64,000 nucleotides of DNA from Mytilinidion resinicola (taxonomy: Eukaryota > Ascomycota > Dothideomycetes > Mytilinidiales > Mytilinidiaceae): assembly GCF_010093595.1 (NCBI RefSeq), contig NW_022985437.1:2923801-2987800 (forward strand). The letters are read 5' to 3'. This document shows positions 51,853 through 62,248 of this stretch, in pieces. The notes below the pieces were generated by a model. That model was not told where the DNA came from and ran no database searches. It worked only from the letters and a program-made list of their open reading frames with translations. A program made the translations under genes and the position numbers. Numbering within the stretch: position 1 is the first letter of the stretch; every line of letters begins with the position of its first letter.

Positions 51853-53243
51853 ATGGCGTCGAAGGTGTCCCCGAAGGAGAATCGGATGTTCTCCAAAGGG
51901 ATCTCTGCCACAACACCGTCGGCGGCTGCCAATGTTACGAGCATGTTGGACGCCGAAATAAAGGATAGACAGGACACCGATCCTAAAGAGACCCTCGGGG
52001 ATGTCGATATGGAAGATGCAAGCTACGTCGAAGGGAGGTCTGGAAATGGCAGCTGGATGCACCCCCTAGTGCGTAAGAACTAGTGTATTTGATACTGTAC
52101 TAGAACGCTACTGCTACGCTGCTGCTACGCTCCTGTCACTTCTCCTTGTTTCACCATGTTCCACTCCTACCGTCTTCCAACTATATAGCCACTCGCTAGA
52201 ACCTCAATACAACTCATGTCTCCCTCACTGATTCTCCCTTCCTACGCCAGCTACCAGGAAAACACAGCTCCCTCAAGGATTCCGGAAATGATGATGACAA
52301 AGTCGAACCGAGAAAGCAGCCGTCTGGATCCGAAGCGCTCAAGCCAGCGAAGCCAACAGAGCTCCTTAATCTACCCCTGGAGATGATCCGAAAGATCACA
52401 GAATATGCAGTAGGAGCGGGCGGGGATATCACATTCAGGGCCTACGGATACCACGATACATTCGCCCCACAACATTCCTTCGGAGATGAATACATCAGTA
52501 GCTATAAGTCGCTGCGACTAGTCAACAAATACCTCAGCCCCGTTGCCGACGAAAGCTTTTTCCAATATAGTTCCTTGCAAGTGGCCCAAATACAGACACT
52601 CGACATGGCTCTCGACCGTGGGTTGCGTCAATTCGATAGCAATATCCGCCATGTAGTTCTCGCCGACCTCAGGCTTCAGCACAGGAAAGTTATGGAGAAC
52701 CTCATCTCTTTGCCCAATCTGCGTCGGCTTAGCTTTCACGGGTGCCGGTGGGTAGCTCGCGACACTGACTACGCACAAGTATGTACAAATAGACAACACG
52801 CTATCTTCACCGTCTATATTCCTCTCTTCATAGAGCTCCGGCGTAAATTTGGCAAGAGTGGCATTCGTATCGATTTCGACGCCGACGGGAATGGCTACTT
52901 CACCGCCCATGAAGAGGCGGTTCGCCAAGCACATCTTCAAGGGAAATCGAACGTTCTACCATTGGCTGCGATGGCTATCAAGGATAAGACGGAAGAGTTG
53001 AGGAAGGCGTTTTTCGAGACCCTGATCGCCAAGGATAAGGAGATAATGGAGGCAGAGCTGGCTCCACTCCTAGCGGAGGTGGAATCTCTGAACGATCTCA
53101 TCACAGCTTTGAAGGTCTTGGTTGCTGATGAGCACGAGAACGTGGACGAAGAGATTGCTCGCCTCCAGGGAAAGGCTGATGGCATCAACGAACGCATCGC
53201 GCCTCTGAAGGCGTATATGGAGCAAGGAGAGACGAGGTATTGA
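51853..53243 (+). CDS. AVGAGG-cluster F-box-like protein 3, two exons
   Basis: Exon 1 is 51853-52072 (ATG; MASKVSPKENRMFSKGISAT); the intron is 52073-52257 (185 bp; GTAAGA...CTACCAG); exon 2 is 52258-53243. The phase-1 junction restores an Arg codon and the total is 401 aa. Exon 2 opens with KHSSLKDSGNDDDKVEPRKQ, then KPTELLNLPLEMIRKITEYA, VGAGGDITF, FGDEYISSYKSLRLVNKYLS, ADESFFQYSS, NLRRLSFHGCRWVA, FGKSGIRIDFDADGNGYF, and a long C-terminal coiled coil (EIMEAELAPLLAEVESLNDL, ENVDEEIARLQGKADGINER). This is the family's typical order: F-box-like start, repeat-like middle, RIxFDxDG block, coiled coil. A first exon ending at the in-frame TAG (52079) would truncate it. Confidence 0.8.
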
Positions 53244-53996
53244 GGGATTCGGTGCGGATGCGAAGGCGTCCGGACAAATATGAAGGTGGAGATTGTATTC
53301 TAGTTTATAGTGTGAGTCGGAATTGAGCTTAAGGCCATGTTTTGTTCTTGTGGCCTACGAATCAGGACGTATCATTGATCAGCGGTCTCCCGTGGAAAGA
53401 TGAATGGCCTAGGAGCGCCAGTCCACACTACCTATCTTGCAAATGACAACGCCTAGGCCTGTGATTTCAAGTGTTTCTGAATTAGTCAGGTTTTTATCAT
53501 TTGATTTTCTCGCCTTCTTATTCACAGGCTGAAAACCTTGACATGATTGGTACGTATACTTGAATAGCCTAGAGGCGCGCTGATAGACTAGACCATATAA
53601 CTTTAAGTTATTGCTAGGAGAGCAGGATTGCAAGCTATCGAGCAATCCGCCCTGTTTGGGCGTTTGATATCGCAACAACCCACTAGGCCTATAGAAATAG
53701 CTAAATTGTGCGGAAGAGTCAAACGAGCTCTCCCGAGGTCCCCATATCAAGCGTGGCGACGTTTACATCCTATCCTCATACGTTTAACAATGTCAGCGTA
53801 CTTCCTACGGCGTCACCAAGTCTTTAATACTGACACATCTATGGCACGATATGAAGCATGATTCAAAGGAAGAGAGAAAATCATTCAAATCTCAGTTCTT
53901 GATATTCCGGCCAGCAGAAAAACCCAGAAGTCCCCCCGAGCACCAAATCCGTCGCCCCTAAACCACCCCAACCGCCCTCCCTCTCGCCCCCCTAAA
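53244..53996. other. Intergenic, no gene seen
   Basis: Only short shadow frames occur between the convergent ends of cluster genes 3 and the small gene at 53997. Confidence 0.4.
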
Positions 53997-54379
53997 TCAG
54001 GCCCAATCCTCCTCTCCTTCCTTCCCCTTGCGGACGACACGCGACCGCCAGCCACCCGCCACGGTGATCTTCTGCAGGGGCTTGGAGGGAGCCAACGTGT
54101 TGCCCCTCTGGATGGTGGTGACGGTGCTCCGCTCCACCCTCAGACCCATGGCCGAAGCCGACCTCGAGTGGGAGAACTCTTCAATTCCCCCGGGATTCTT
54201 GACGCGGTCGACCGCGACGTGCCACGCTTCGACTGCCTTCGATGTATTAGCTACCATGTCAAAAGAATTCGAAGTGGGGATTGGTTTCGTACTCTTGCCC
54301 AGAGGCGACGCATGCTGGCCCGCAGACCAGTCTCTTTCTCCGTCTTGCCGCCAGCGGCTTGCGATTTGATGTGCTTCAT
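53997..54379 (-). CDS. Small paired-family protein a, two exons, 108 aa
   Basis: Exon 1 is 54293-54379 (ATG at 54379; MKHIKSQAAGGKTEKETGLR, ASMRRLWAR); the intron is 54237-54292 (56 bp; GTACGAAACC...GTAGCTAATACATCGAAG); exon 2 is 53997-54236: AVEAWHVAVDRVKNPGGIEE, FSHSRSASAMGLRVERSTVT, then a basic stretch and KGKEGEEDWA at the end. The gene at 57867-58270 is a clear paralog: same exon lengths class, same intron length, same donor GTACGAAA and branch GTAGCTAAT, and a VxxAxxVAVDRVKNPxG block. Family not recognised. A single long frame through the intron (start TTG at 54440) is an artefact. Confidence 0.8.
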
Positions 54380-54753
54380 GGTTATGTTTGGAGGGTTGAT
54401 TGTGACGTTGAAGAGCCTTTTGCTGGTTAGGATCGGACAAATTTGCTGTGAGGATGTTGAGATTTCAGACGCTGTAGAAGAAAAAGAGTAGATATCATGG
54501 TTTATATACTATGCTATGGAAATGTATATATATTCAACTGAGCTACAATAGCATGCATCTAGTGAAGGTGCTTTCCTATTGTCAATGGAGTGAAGTGGGA
54601 GGAAACGCACGGATCACTCATTCGGCTTTCCCACTACCCATCCTCAGAAGAGAAGTCACCCGTTTCCGGAACGCAAGCAAAAGTCAAAGCTCAAGAAATG
54701 TCGCTCTTGGAAGTTATTCCTGTTTCCGAGTACCGTGCATTGGCGTCATGGTT

Positions 54754-55593
54754 CTAGTCTCGCTTGGACTCGGGCTCTCCCATGTACTTCACCAAATTGT
54801 CCACCTCGGACTGGGCTTCTTCGAGATCTTCCTTGGCTTCAGCCAATTTCCGCTCCAGATACTCATTTTCCTTCGCCACCATGATCTCATTGAATTCGCC
54901 GTCGAGCTGCTTCACCTTAGCTTTAACCTGTTCCGGAGATAACGGTACGATATATGTCTTGCCCATCAGGTTGGCTCGTCGAACGCTCTCCTCATACCTA
55001 TCCCACACGCCCTCCTTGTTCCCATCAAACACAATCTTGATTCCCCGCTTGCCGCGATGTCTCCGGAGGGGCATTTGAAGGGGTTCCCCGGTTTTATCAA
55101 GAACCCATTGAAACCACTTTCGAAGTCCCGTTTCGAACCATCCTGCTACATCACCTGGTATGTAGACGTATCGGACACCTCCGAAAGTCAATCTTCGCAG
55201 ATTTTTGACTTGCACTAGATATCTCTGCGCCTGCTCTATGTCGCCGATGAGGTTGGCAATTGCGATGGAGCGGATGTGGTTATTGAACTTGCACAAACCG
55301 TCTTCGAAAGCCTTGTTGAGAACGTCAAAATCTTCCGCTTCGAAGGTATTGTGCCGGTAGAAGGTCTCCCCTGCCATCTCGCTGAGGCATCGATTGACAA
55401 GCCGAAGGGCTATGTGGGTGCTGAAGTGCGTTCCGCCATACGAGTGCTCTGCCACCATCTCCGTTAAGGTTTCCCCAATCGATGAGCGGTACATCTTGAT
55501 GTCTGCCCCAGTTCCAACTGCGAGTTTTACTATGTCGTGGAGCAGCTCGCTCGGTAGGTCCATAAGCTCTGTGGGCTTCTTCGGTTCCATCAT
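54754..55593 (-). CDS. AVGAGG-cluster F-box-like protein 4, 279 aa
   Basis: Start ATG at 55593 (MMEPKKPTELMDLPSELLHD); the open frame extends upstream to 55836 without ATG and looks like a leader, although KDSSDKNQQASTDDGQ just before the ATG is protein-like and an extra exon cannot be excluded. Core: IVKLAVGTGADIKMYRSS, EHSYGGTHFSTHIALRLVNR, ETFYRHNTFEAED, NLRRLTFGGVRYVYIPG, GKRGIKIVFDGNKEGVWDRY, VPLSPEQVKAKVKQLDGEFN. C-terminal coiled coil: YLERKLAEAKEDLEEAQSEV. The shortest of the six because it lacks the N-terminal extension. Divergent from the 56257 gene. Confidence 0.8.
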   Translation of the reverse strand: MMEPKKPTELMDLPSELLHDIVKLAVGTGADIKMYRSSIGETLTEMVAEHSYGGTHFSTHIALRLVNRCLSEMAGETFYRHNTFEAEDFDVLNKAFEDGLCKFNNHIRSIAIANLIGDIEQAQRYLVQVKNLRRLTFGGVRYVYIPGDVAGWFETGLRKWFQWVLDKTGEPLQMPLRRHRGKRGIKIVFDGNKEGVWDRYEESVRRANLMGKTYIVPLSPEQVKAKVKQLDGEFNEIMVAKENEYLERKLAEAKEDLEEAQSEVDNLVKYMGEPESKRD

Positions 55594-55599
55594 ATTCTG

Positions 55600-56250
55600 T
55601 CCGTCATCCGTCGACGCTTGCTGATTTTTATCGCTCGAGTCTTTGTGCGGAGTGAATGTATCCACTATAGCGTGTGGTATGTATGGAGATTCTGGGCTGT
55701 GGACTGATATTTGGTGGTTGCAGACAGCGCTGGTGGTGCTGGGTTTGGTGGATAGGCGGTGGGTGCGGCAGGGAATGAAGAATGAAGAATGATGCTGAAC
55801 GGGCCTGTCGACTGCAGACCTTTCAAGTACCAACACTTCCAGGAAAACAGTGACTGTTAGCCCCGGAAGACATATATACTAGGAGGAAGCACCCAATTCA
55901 CGGGGACAGCACATGGTTCTCAGGTTCGGTCAGTGTCTATCGAACGCGGCTCAGCTGCACATTCACCTGATCAATTGATATTGTGCAGACTGTACAGTAG
56001 TTCCCCCTTAATATCACCACAATGTCTTTCACAATGTCTCTATCATCTCTCCCTTGGGCTTTACACTTGCTGACGTCTTTCACTAACAGTGAATGCTCAT
56101 TACTAACCACATAAAGGACCTCCTTGATCCTGTGGAACCTCCCAACATCACTCCCACCCAACCACCTCTCCAGAACCCGCCCACACGCACACTACCCCCC
56201 GAAACCCAACCCAGATCACTCATTCAACCCTAATTCCATCATACTTCGAG
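55600..56250. promoter_or_regulatory. Divergent intergenic region between cluster genes 4 and 5
   Basis: Holds the leader of the minus-strand gene (55594-55840) and a CCACCC/CACAC-rich leader of the plus-strand gene (56150-56250). No other coding region is supported. Confidence 0.35.
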
Positions 56251-56256
56251 CACACT

Positions 56257-57240
56257 ATGGCTGGAATTTACCGCCACGCAGGGGAGAAGCGTTCATCACA
56301 GCGTCCGGGAATGCAGCGCCATCAGACCCTTCAGCGTAGAGCTGGTCGCATCACTCTCGAATCTCAAATCAAACGCTACCAACGCCGTGCTATGCAATTC
56401 TCCAAGGTCATCAAGATGGAAGACATCGAGATGGAGGGTCCACCGGAGCCTAAGGAGCTCATGGACCTCCCCTCCGAGATCGTCACGAAAATTGTCGAAA
56501 TGGCGGTGGGAGCGGGCGGAAAGATCCAACTCTACCGCGGGTCCTATTCTGACGGCATCGATCAGGTAGTGATAGCAACACACTCTTGGGACGACATGCA
56601 CATCAGCACATTTAGCGCTCTCCGCCTCGTCAGCAAGCAGCTGAAGCGTATCGCGGACCACAGCTTCTTCCGGCACGGTGTCCTCGAGGTCATGGACCCT
56701 AATGAGCTGAACATGGCTTTCCGCCGGAACATTGGAACGAACTTCGGCGACGAGATCCGAGAAGTTGCGGTCGACTACTTCCGGTCTGGAGGTGTCGAGG
56801 GTGTTTTGCAGCTCATGGCGAAGCATCTACTGGCGCTGCCAAACCTGCGACGTCTCATCTTCCACGCTCCTTGGGAACCTCTGAGCCTGCGAGGCGTTCC
56901 TCCGGGTAAATTTCAGGCCCTCTGCTTGGAAGCGCAGGAGAGCATCCTGGATAAAGCGCTTCATCTAATCATGATGCTGAGGCGGAAGCATGGGAAGCGA
57001 GGAATTCGTATTGAGTTCGACGCCGACGGGAGTGGTCGGTTCAGCAAACACGAAGAGGTCATCCGACGAGACTTCATTGTCGGTAGGAGTCCTACTGCTC
57101 CGCTGTCACCAGAGGAGATCAAGGTCAAGACGAGGGAGATCAACGAGTTGTTTAACCAGGCTATAGAGGCTAAGGAGCGTGAAGCGTACGAGAGGAAAAT
57201 TTCTCGGCGCAAGGAACAGGTAGATGAGCTCAAGATGTAG
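56257..57240 (+). CDS. AVGAGG-cluster F-box-like protein 5, 327 aa
   Basis: ATG at 56257 after a CA-rich leader, single exon, TAG stop. Residues 1-55 are basic (MAGIYRHAGEKRSSQRPGMQ, IKRYQRRAMQF). Core: EPKELMDLPSEIVTKIVEMA, VGAGGKIQLYRGS, THSWDDMHISTFSALRLVSK, DHSFFRHGVLEVMD, NLRRLIFHAPWEP, KHGKRGIRIEFDADGSGRFS, APLSPEEIKVKTREINELFN, then a helical tail EREAYERKISRRKEQVDELK. After the stop the same frame remains helical and charged (KKELKRRMKCFHRFMDRP, to 57297), so the TAG at 57238-57240 may have shortened the coiled coil (CAG to TAG fits). Best-conserved member of the cluster. Confidence 0.85.
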   Translation: MAGIYRHAGEKRSSQRPGMQRHQTLQRRAGRITLESQIKRYQRRAMQFSKVIKMEDIEMEGPPEPKELMDLPSEIVTKIVEMAVGAGGKIQLYRGSYSDGIDQVVIATHSWDDMHISTFSALRLVSKQLKRIADHSFFRHGVLEVMDPNELNMAFRRNIGTNFGDEIREVAVDYFRSGGVEGVLQLMAKHLLALPNLRRLIFHAPWEPLSLRGVPPGKFQALCLEAQESILDKALHLIMMLRRKHGKRGIRIEFDADGSGRFSKHEEVIRRDFIVGRSPTAPLSPEEIKVKTREINELFNQAIEAKEREAYERKISRRKEQVDELKM

Positions 57241-57299
57241 AAGAAGGAGCTCAAGCGCCGTATGAAGTGCTTCCACCGCTTCATGGATCGTCCTTAGAC

Positions 57300-57860
57300 G
57301 ACGTGAGAAGACGAAGGGGGTGACATGGGTCGTGTTTTAGGGGGTTCCTATGAACTTGTCGTCTTTCCTGAACGTCAGGCTTGCGCGATAGAACTGATTT
57401 ATGGCTGATTCAGGGATAGAGCGCAAATCATTCTCGTTAGTGCATGGTGTATGGGGTGGTCTTTTGGAAATTTCATACGGGCGTCGTTATTCTATGGGAG
57501 TTGAAAGCATGCCGGACAGACGCGGTGTATAACTCTATTTCCTACCTTCAGATGTGTGTTAGATAGCATAGTATCCTATAATCGTAGCTGCAACGATTGG
57601 CGGAACCGAAATCAGGATCTCTGATTTTCACCCCTTCCATGTCGTGACTCTGCGTGCCACCTTCAAGATAGTGAAGTAAATTCAGCACCATTGTTCTATA
57701 GTATATTGTATTAAGTGGCTCAGTAGCTATTGTCACCTTCGAGTAGCTATACTACATATATAACCAATCTTTGCTCCGTTTGATTCCACAGCATGCAAAA
57801 CCTCAACATCACCACAACCTACAAAGCAAACTTCCAAACCTCAAGAAATCCCAAACCGCC
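57300..57860. other. Intergenic, no gene seen
   Basis: A/T-rich spacer. The last 60 bases are a CAACATCACCACAACC-like leader of the next gene. Confidence 0.4.
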
Positions 57861-57866
57861 TTCAAC

Positions 57867-58270
57867 ATGGCCAAGACCTCCGCAACCACCACCACAACCA
57901 CCACCAACCCGCGCGCTGCTGCCCGCCCGGAGAAGAAGCTCGCTGCCCTTAGGGCCACCGCCAAGAAGTACTGGCGCAAGGTACGAAATGAGGCCTCTTC
58001 CTTCATCTTTTTGGCAACGTAGCTAATGCATCAAAGTGCGTCGAGCTCGCGCTGGTCGCGATCGACCGCGTGAAGAACCCGCGCGGAGTCCTGGAGTTCT
58101 CCCATGAGGAGGAGCAGGAGGAAGGAGGGGTGGGCGTGAAGCGCACTACTACCGTGAGCTCGCGGCTGGGGGTGGTAACGGAGAGGCCGGAATACGTGAG
58201 AAGTGTGTCGGCTGGGGGGAGGAAGAGTGTGCTGCGGACGAAGGAAGGAGGGAAGGAGGAGTGGGAGTGA
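57867..58270 (+). CDS. Small paired-family protein b, two exons, 115 aa
   Basis: Exon 1 is 57867-57980 (ATG; MAKTSATTTTTTTNPRAAAR, PEKKLAALRATAKKYWRK); the intron is 57981-58036 (56 bp; GTACGAAATG...GTAGCTAATGCATCAAAG); exon 2 is 58037-58270 (CVELALVAIDRVKNPRGVLE, FSHEEEQEEGGVGVKRTTTV, SSRLGVVTERPEY, ending KEGGKEEWE). Paralogous to 53997-54379 with the same gene structure. The block A-x-VAxDRVKNPxGxxEFSH and the E/D-W-x terminus are conserved. Both members stand beside AVGAGG-cluster genes (54754 and 56257), which suggests that a gene pair was duplicated as a unit. Function unknown. Confidence 0.8.
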
Positions 58271-58279
58271 TTGGGGGTA

Positions 58280-59110
58280 GGGGGAAGAGAGTCAGCGGGA
58301 CGGGGTGATCTGGGGGCTGGGGTTTTGGTGATGCCGGGGTGGATTCGGGCCGGTTCCCTGTTGGTCAGCGGATAGAGAATACAAGTTAAGTCAACGAGTC
58401 TCACAGTTTGATATGCATGTGAATTGAGCTTTGTAGGTTGCGAATTTGCATAACTCATTATATTATACGAGGTCCCGTGACTCACTATCAAAAATGCAGA
58501 TGTATTGCAAAAGTCCGCAAACTGTAAATCTGGCTCTGGGCTGGATGCACATTTATATTTGAGTGATTTCTACTATGCCTGAACGTTTGTTTGAATTGCA
58601 TCACGAATATTTCCAATTTGTACGCCTCGTGTAACCATATAAGGTCCGGTGTCTGTCTATCAAAACCTCATATGTGTTACAAAGATCCGCCGCCGCAGAT
58701 CAACATCAGAACTAGAGGTTCGCTAGAACCTAACCGTTGGAACTCAGTCTTGAACAAGTCTTCAAACCGTGTCATTACCTTTGCAAATTTGAAGCCCTAA
58801 TGGAGTTGGTCGAGATCCTCTGGCGTTTTATGAAAAGCCTAGATGCAATGTCACGTTCATACAGTCGAAACTCGAACTCCATATCATACTCTCAACACTC
58901 AATTTCAAATCGTATCATGTTCACTCACGCTTTATTGGACTCTTTGAACTTTACTACAATTGTAGCAGATCTGAACACCTGTTGACGGCGTCTATGGCCC
59001 TCTGGCAGCCCATCGAAAACCCAAACGCAATGTATAACCCATAACGCCGTTTATCAACGCACCAGCCGAGAGCCCATTCCGAGCGATACGAACTGCCTCA
59101 ATGCCCTCTG
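58280..59110. other. Intergenic, A/T-rich, no gene seen
   Basis: Short frames only. The segment 58590-58990 contains ACATTTATATTTG/CACGAATATTTCC-type A/T-rich words and no convincing protein. Confidence 0.4.
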
Positions 59111-59113
59111 CCG

Positions 59114-60796
59114 CTATTCATGCTGAGCCAAGTACTCCCTAGTCTCGGTGTTCTCATCAACCCAATCGCGAATAACACTCTCGTTAATCTCAATATCGAA
59201 CTCTAAATCGCGCCGCTCTGTCATAACGATTAACTGCTTGAAGTCTTCTTTCAGCACCCACGACATCTGCTGAATATCATGGGAAGAAAGCGGCTCAACC
59301 TCAGATTGCCCAAGCAACTTGGAACGGCGACCAACCTCCTCATAGTCTTCCCATTCGTTCCTCCAATTTGCCAAGAAACGGAGCTCGACGTTGCGCTTTC
59401 CGTGCTTGCGGCGAAGATCGATAATCGGGTGCATCATTGAGATTAATACCGTCTGCATGTAAACTCGGCATTCCTGTTCGAAGAAGTCGCTTGGATTGAA
59501 GAGGCTAGCGTCCACCTGGGGAGGTGCGAAGCAGATCTTTCGTAGATTCGGCAAGCTCTTAACGTTCTCTCTCAGTGCCTGTGAATCCCCTTCGACGCGA
59601 TAGAAAACGACGGCGTGGATTTCGTTGCGGATCTCCTCGCTCATGTTGTCGAATACGGTGTTGAACATGTCCAGATCTTCGAATTCTAGCAGGGCGTGTA
59701 CGAACATGCTCTTATCCGCGACCTCCTTGAGGCGCTTATTGACAAGGCGGAGGGCCATATAGTTGCTGATATTCGAGTCGCCTCGGCCGTGCTTTGCGCT
59801 CATGCATGTACCTTCTCCCGTTGAATGCTCCACCTCGTTGCGCAAGAGAGAGATTATGCCGCCAGCCCCAACTGCGTACTCCGTAACCTTTCCTAAGAGC
59901 TCGGTGGGGAGGTCCAGAAGCTCGGTAGGCTTCTTTGGGTCTTTGATGGAACCTTTCTGCTCGGGAGACTCCTTAGAAGCTGCTTCGTCTTCTTTAGCAT
60001 CTGAGTTTTCCTCTGCATCCATCTCGGAATCGTCGTAGAGCGGCACCATCGAGTCAGTGCCAATATTCTGCCCGGCATCCATGTCAATCTCGGCATCTGG
60101 AGCCGTTCTGTCGTCTGAATCATTACCTTCTTCCTCTTGCTTAGATTCATCCGCCATGTCAGCATCTCCATCTGCAGCAAGTTCACCCTTCGAGCCCCTC
60201 GTCGGACCCGTGCCCAATTTCCTCGCCTCATAGAGAGAAGTCGCCATGATTTCATGAACGTCCAACGATATCCGAGCTTCAAAGTCCGACTCGGTCTCAG
60301 AATCTTTAGCAGATCGCAGCTGTCGAGCTTTCGCGGCCTCCGCCATCAAACGACCAAACATGCCGGGACGCTCAGAGCGCGCCTGGCTAGGGCCTGCTTC
60401 CTTCGCGTCAGTTGCACCTCTCGCCTTCGCTTCAAGCGCATCCCAGTCCTCTTCTAAGTCCGTCTCAGATTCTACGTCAGAAAGAGTCCCTGCCATTTGA
60501 TCCAGCCAATCGCTGCCGACGTGCTCAGGAGTGGCTGCAGACCTAGGTTCCTCAATATCCATACCTTCCATGGCATCAATCATGGTATCTTCGACCGATT
60601 CCTGAACTTTGGGCGAAGCTTCCGCGGCCTCTCGCCGAAGATGCCGCTTCTCGCGGTAGCGGCGGCGCTGATTGCGGCGCTTGCGGCGGATTGCGGCCGT
60701 GGACTTTCCTTGTCCAAGTCCGCCGATAGGGGTGCGGTTGCTTGAAAGATGAGATTTTGCCTTCTTTGCCATTCGGGCGCGTGGATGTGGCGACAT
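59114..60796 (-). CDS. AVGAGG-cluster F-box-like protein 6, long acidic form, 560 aa
   Basis: The likely start is ATG 60796 (CTACAATGTCG context; MSPHPRARMAKKAKSHLSSN). An in-frame ATG at 60979 would add 61 residues that read like translated leader. Residues 30-60 are very basic (RRKRRNQRRRYREKRHLRRE) and probably an NLS. Residues 70-290 are acidic and disordered. The core (from ~residue 295) is KKPTELLDLPTELLGKVTEY, AVGAGGIISLLRNE, HGRGDSNISNYMALRLVNKR, ADKSMFVHALLEFED, NLRKICFAPPQVD, KHGKRNVELRFLANWRNEWE, EPLSSHDIQQMSWVLKEDFK. The longest family member; the extra length is N-terminal. Single exon. Confidence 0.8.
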   Translation of the reverse strand: MSPHPRARMAKKAKSHLSSNRTPIGGLGQGKSTAAIRRKRRNQRRRYREKRHLRREAAEASPKVQESVEDTMIDAMEGMDIEEPRSAATPEHVGSDWLDQMAGTLSDVESETDLEEDWDALEAKARGATDAKEAGPSQARSERPGMFGRLMAEAAKARQLRSAKDSETESDFEARISLDVHEIMATSLYEARKLGTGPTRGSKGELAADGDADMADESKQEEEGNDSDDRTAPDAEIDMDAGQNIGTDSMVPLYDDSEMDAEENSDAKEDEAASKESPEQKGSIKDPKKPTELLDLPTELLGKVTEYAVGAGGIISLLRNEVEHSTGEGTCMSAKHGRGDSNISNYMALRLVNKRLKEVADKSMFVHALLEFEDLDMFNTVFDNMSEEIRNEIHAVVFYRVEGDSQALRENVKSLPNLRKICFAPPQVDASLFNPSDFFEQECRVYMQTVLISMMHPIIDLRRKHGKRNVELRFLANWRNEWEDYEEVGRRSKLLGQSEVEPLSSHDIQQMSWVLKEDFKQLIVMTERRDLEFDIEINESVIRDWVDENTETREYLAQHE

Positions 60797-60984
60797 TGTA
60801 GATGTGGAGAAACGGAGTTTGAATAAGGGAATTTGATGGGGGTCTTGGTGGTTGCTTGGGGACCGGGGTGTTGGGGATGTGGTGCGGGAAGTGCAGACGA
60901 ACAATGTGGAGAGGAACAGGTCTGAGAGAGGGCGTCTTAAGTATGCCAGGGTTGGAAGTGAAACTTCAATCTGGAGCATTCACA

Positions 60985-62245
60985 GGTACCAGCAATGCGA
61001 AGATATGAATGACGCGTTATATACGCACCCTCCGCGCCAAACCCGAGGGTTAAGGGGTGTTTCACTGCCCCGGTCTCGTCTCGAATCCTCACATTCCAAC
61101 ATTGTGCTACCACAGAGCTCTCGCTTGTCTTATTGTAATAACCCACTCACCACCTCTGTGTGTAGCGCCACCATCTGTAAGCCTCAAGCTTCAAGATAGC
61201 AGACTTCCCCTTGTGCCGCTCAGTCTCCCTCCTCGGCCTCCCTCTAGGATTCCAAGCCCTGATCATCGAACTCCTCGTCAGTACCGGCGGCATCCACTCC
61301 CACGGTTCCTACACCATCACCTCCTCAACACCAACACCTCTGTCTTCTCCCACTTCAACAACCTCAAGCTGTTAGTCCAGCAGCTCGATACCAACAAGCA
61401 TCGTGAAGTAGGAAGTGCTACGCACGAGCCCGCTGGCTCCTTCTGTGTGAGCCTGGAGGTATCGACGGGGTAGGTACTTAAGCCAGCGGGGCTTAGGGAG
61501 GTGTCTGTGACAACGCGGCCTGGGATCTAGGCTGTGGGGCCGATGGTGTCGTTCCGGTTGGATCAAGTAGCTGGAGGATCGGTTCCTCCTGTGGTGGTCA
61601 GATGCGCTGGTTGAGCTTCGGAGGTAAGAGAGGAATGGGGAGGATCAGGCCGAGGCAGGGTGTAGTGCGCGCTTGGATGGTGTCTTTGAGTGTCATGAGG
61701 AGTTAGTCGCAAGGTATGTTTTCGGTCAGAGAGGGTAGGATGAGGCTGTTGATCAAAGAGGAGAGGGTGGTGGCGTGCTTTGAGTTCCGGGAGCGGTTCA
61801 AAGGGAAGGTTCGGCAGCTGGAGGAGCATCTAAGGAAGAGGGTTCGAAAGAGGCCTAGAGGACAGTCTGTGGCCGGATGGGTGCTGTTGCGGCAGCGAAG
61901 AGGAGTGTGCGCGTGGTGACTGTCCGTCTGAGTATGACTAATACTAAGGGAGATCTAAATGATGTTGTAGCTAGCAGTGGTTTCTGAGCAGAATACTGGC
62001 GGTCTTACCGTTCAAACGCACGACTGGGCAGGTCAGCTAATGCTTATCATAGTATTGGGCGTCGGATTCTCACATAGAGGTACAAGGATACATGAAATCA
62101 CACTCGGTGTTATATTACTCAGAATCCTGTGAGCTCTGTACAGAAAAGACCAATGTGTCCTAGCGTTCCTCCAAAGCTTGCCTCCGCCTTCACACTCAGA
62201 GCACACAAGACTGCCTTGCGGCCTGCCCTCGCAACCGATGACATA
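60985..62245. other. No supportable gene; weak fragments
   Basis: A plus-strand stretch near 61215-61330 (LLGLPLGFQALIIELLVSTG) and another at 61725-61860 (FREVKGKVRQLEEHL-like) look weakly coding, but no start, splice or homology supports them. Confidence 0.3.
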
Positions 62246-62248
62246 GAG

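Noticed and set aside
33378..60796. Secondary-metabolite or defence (NLR/HET) cluster
   Set aside because: No polyketide synthase, NRPS, P450, transporter, NACHT or HET domain is visible.
61021..61110. Possible tRNA near GATTCGAGACGAGACC on the minus strand
   Set aside because: No B-box match with a pairing T stem and no A box at the right distance.
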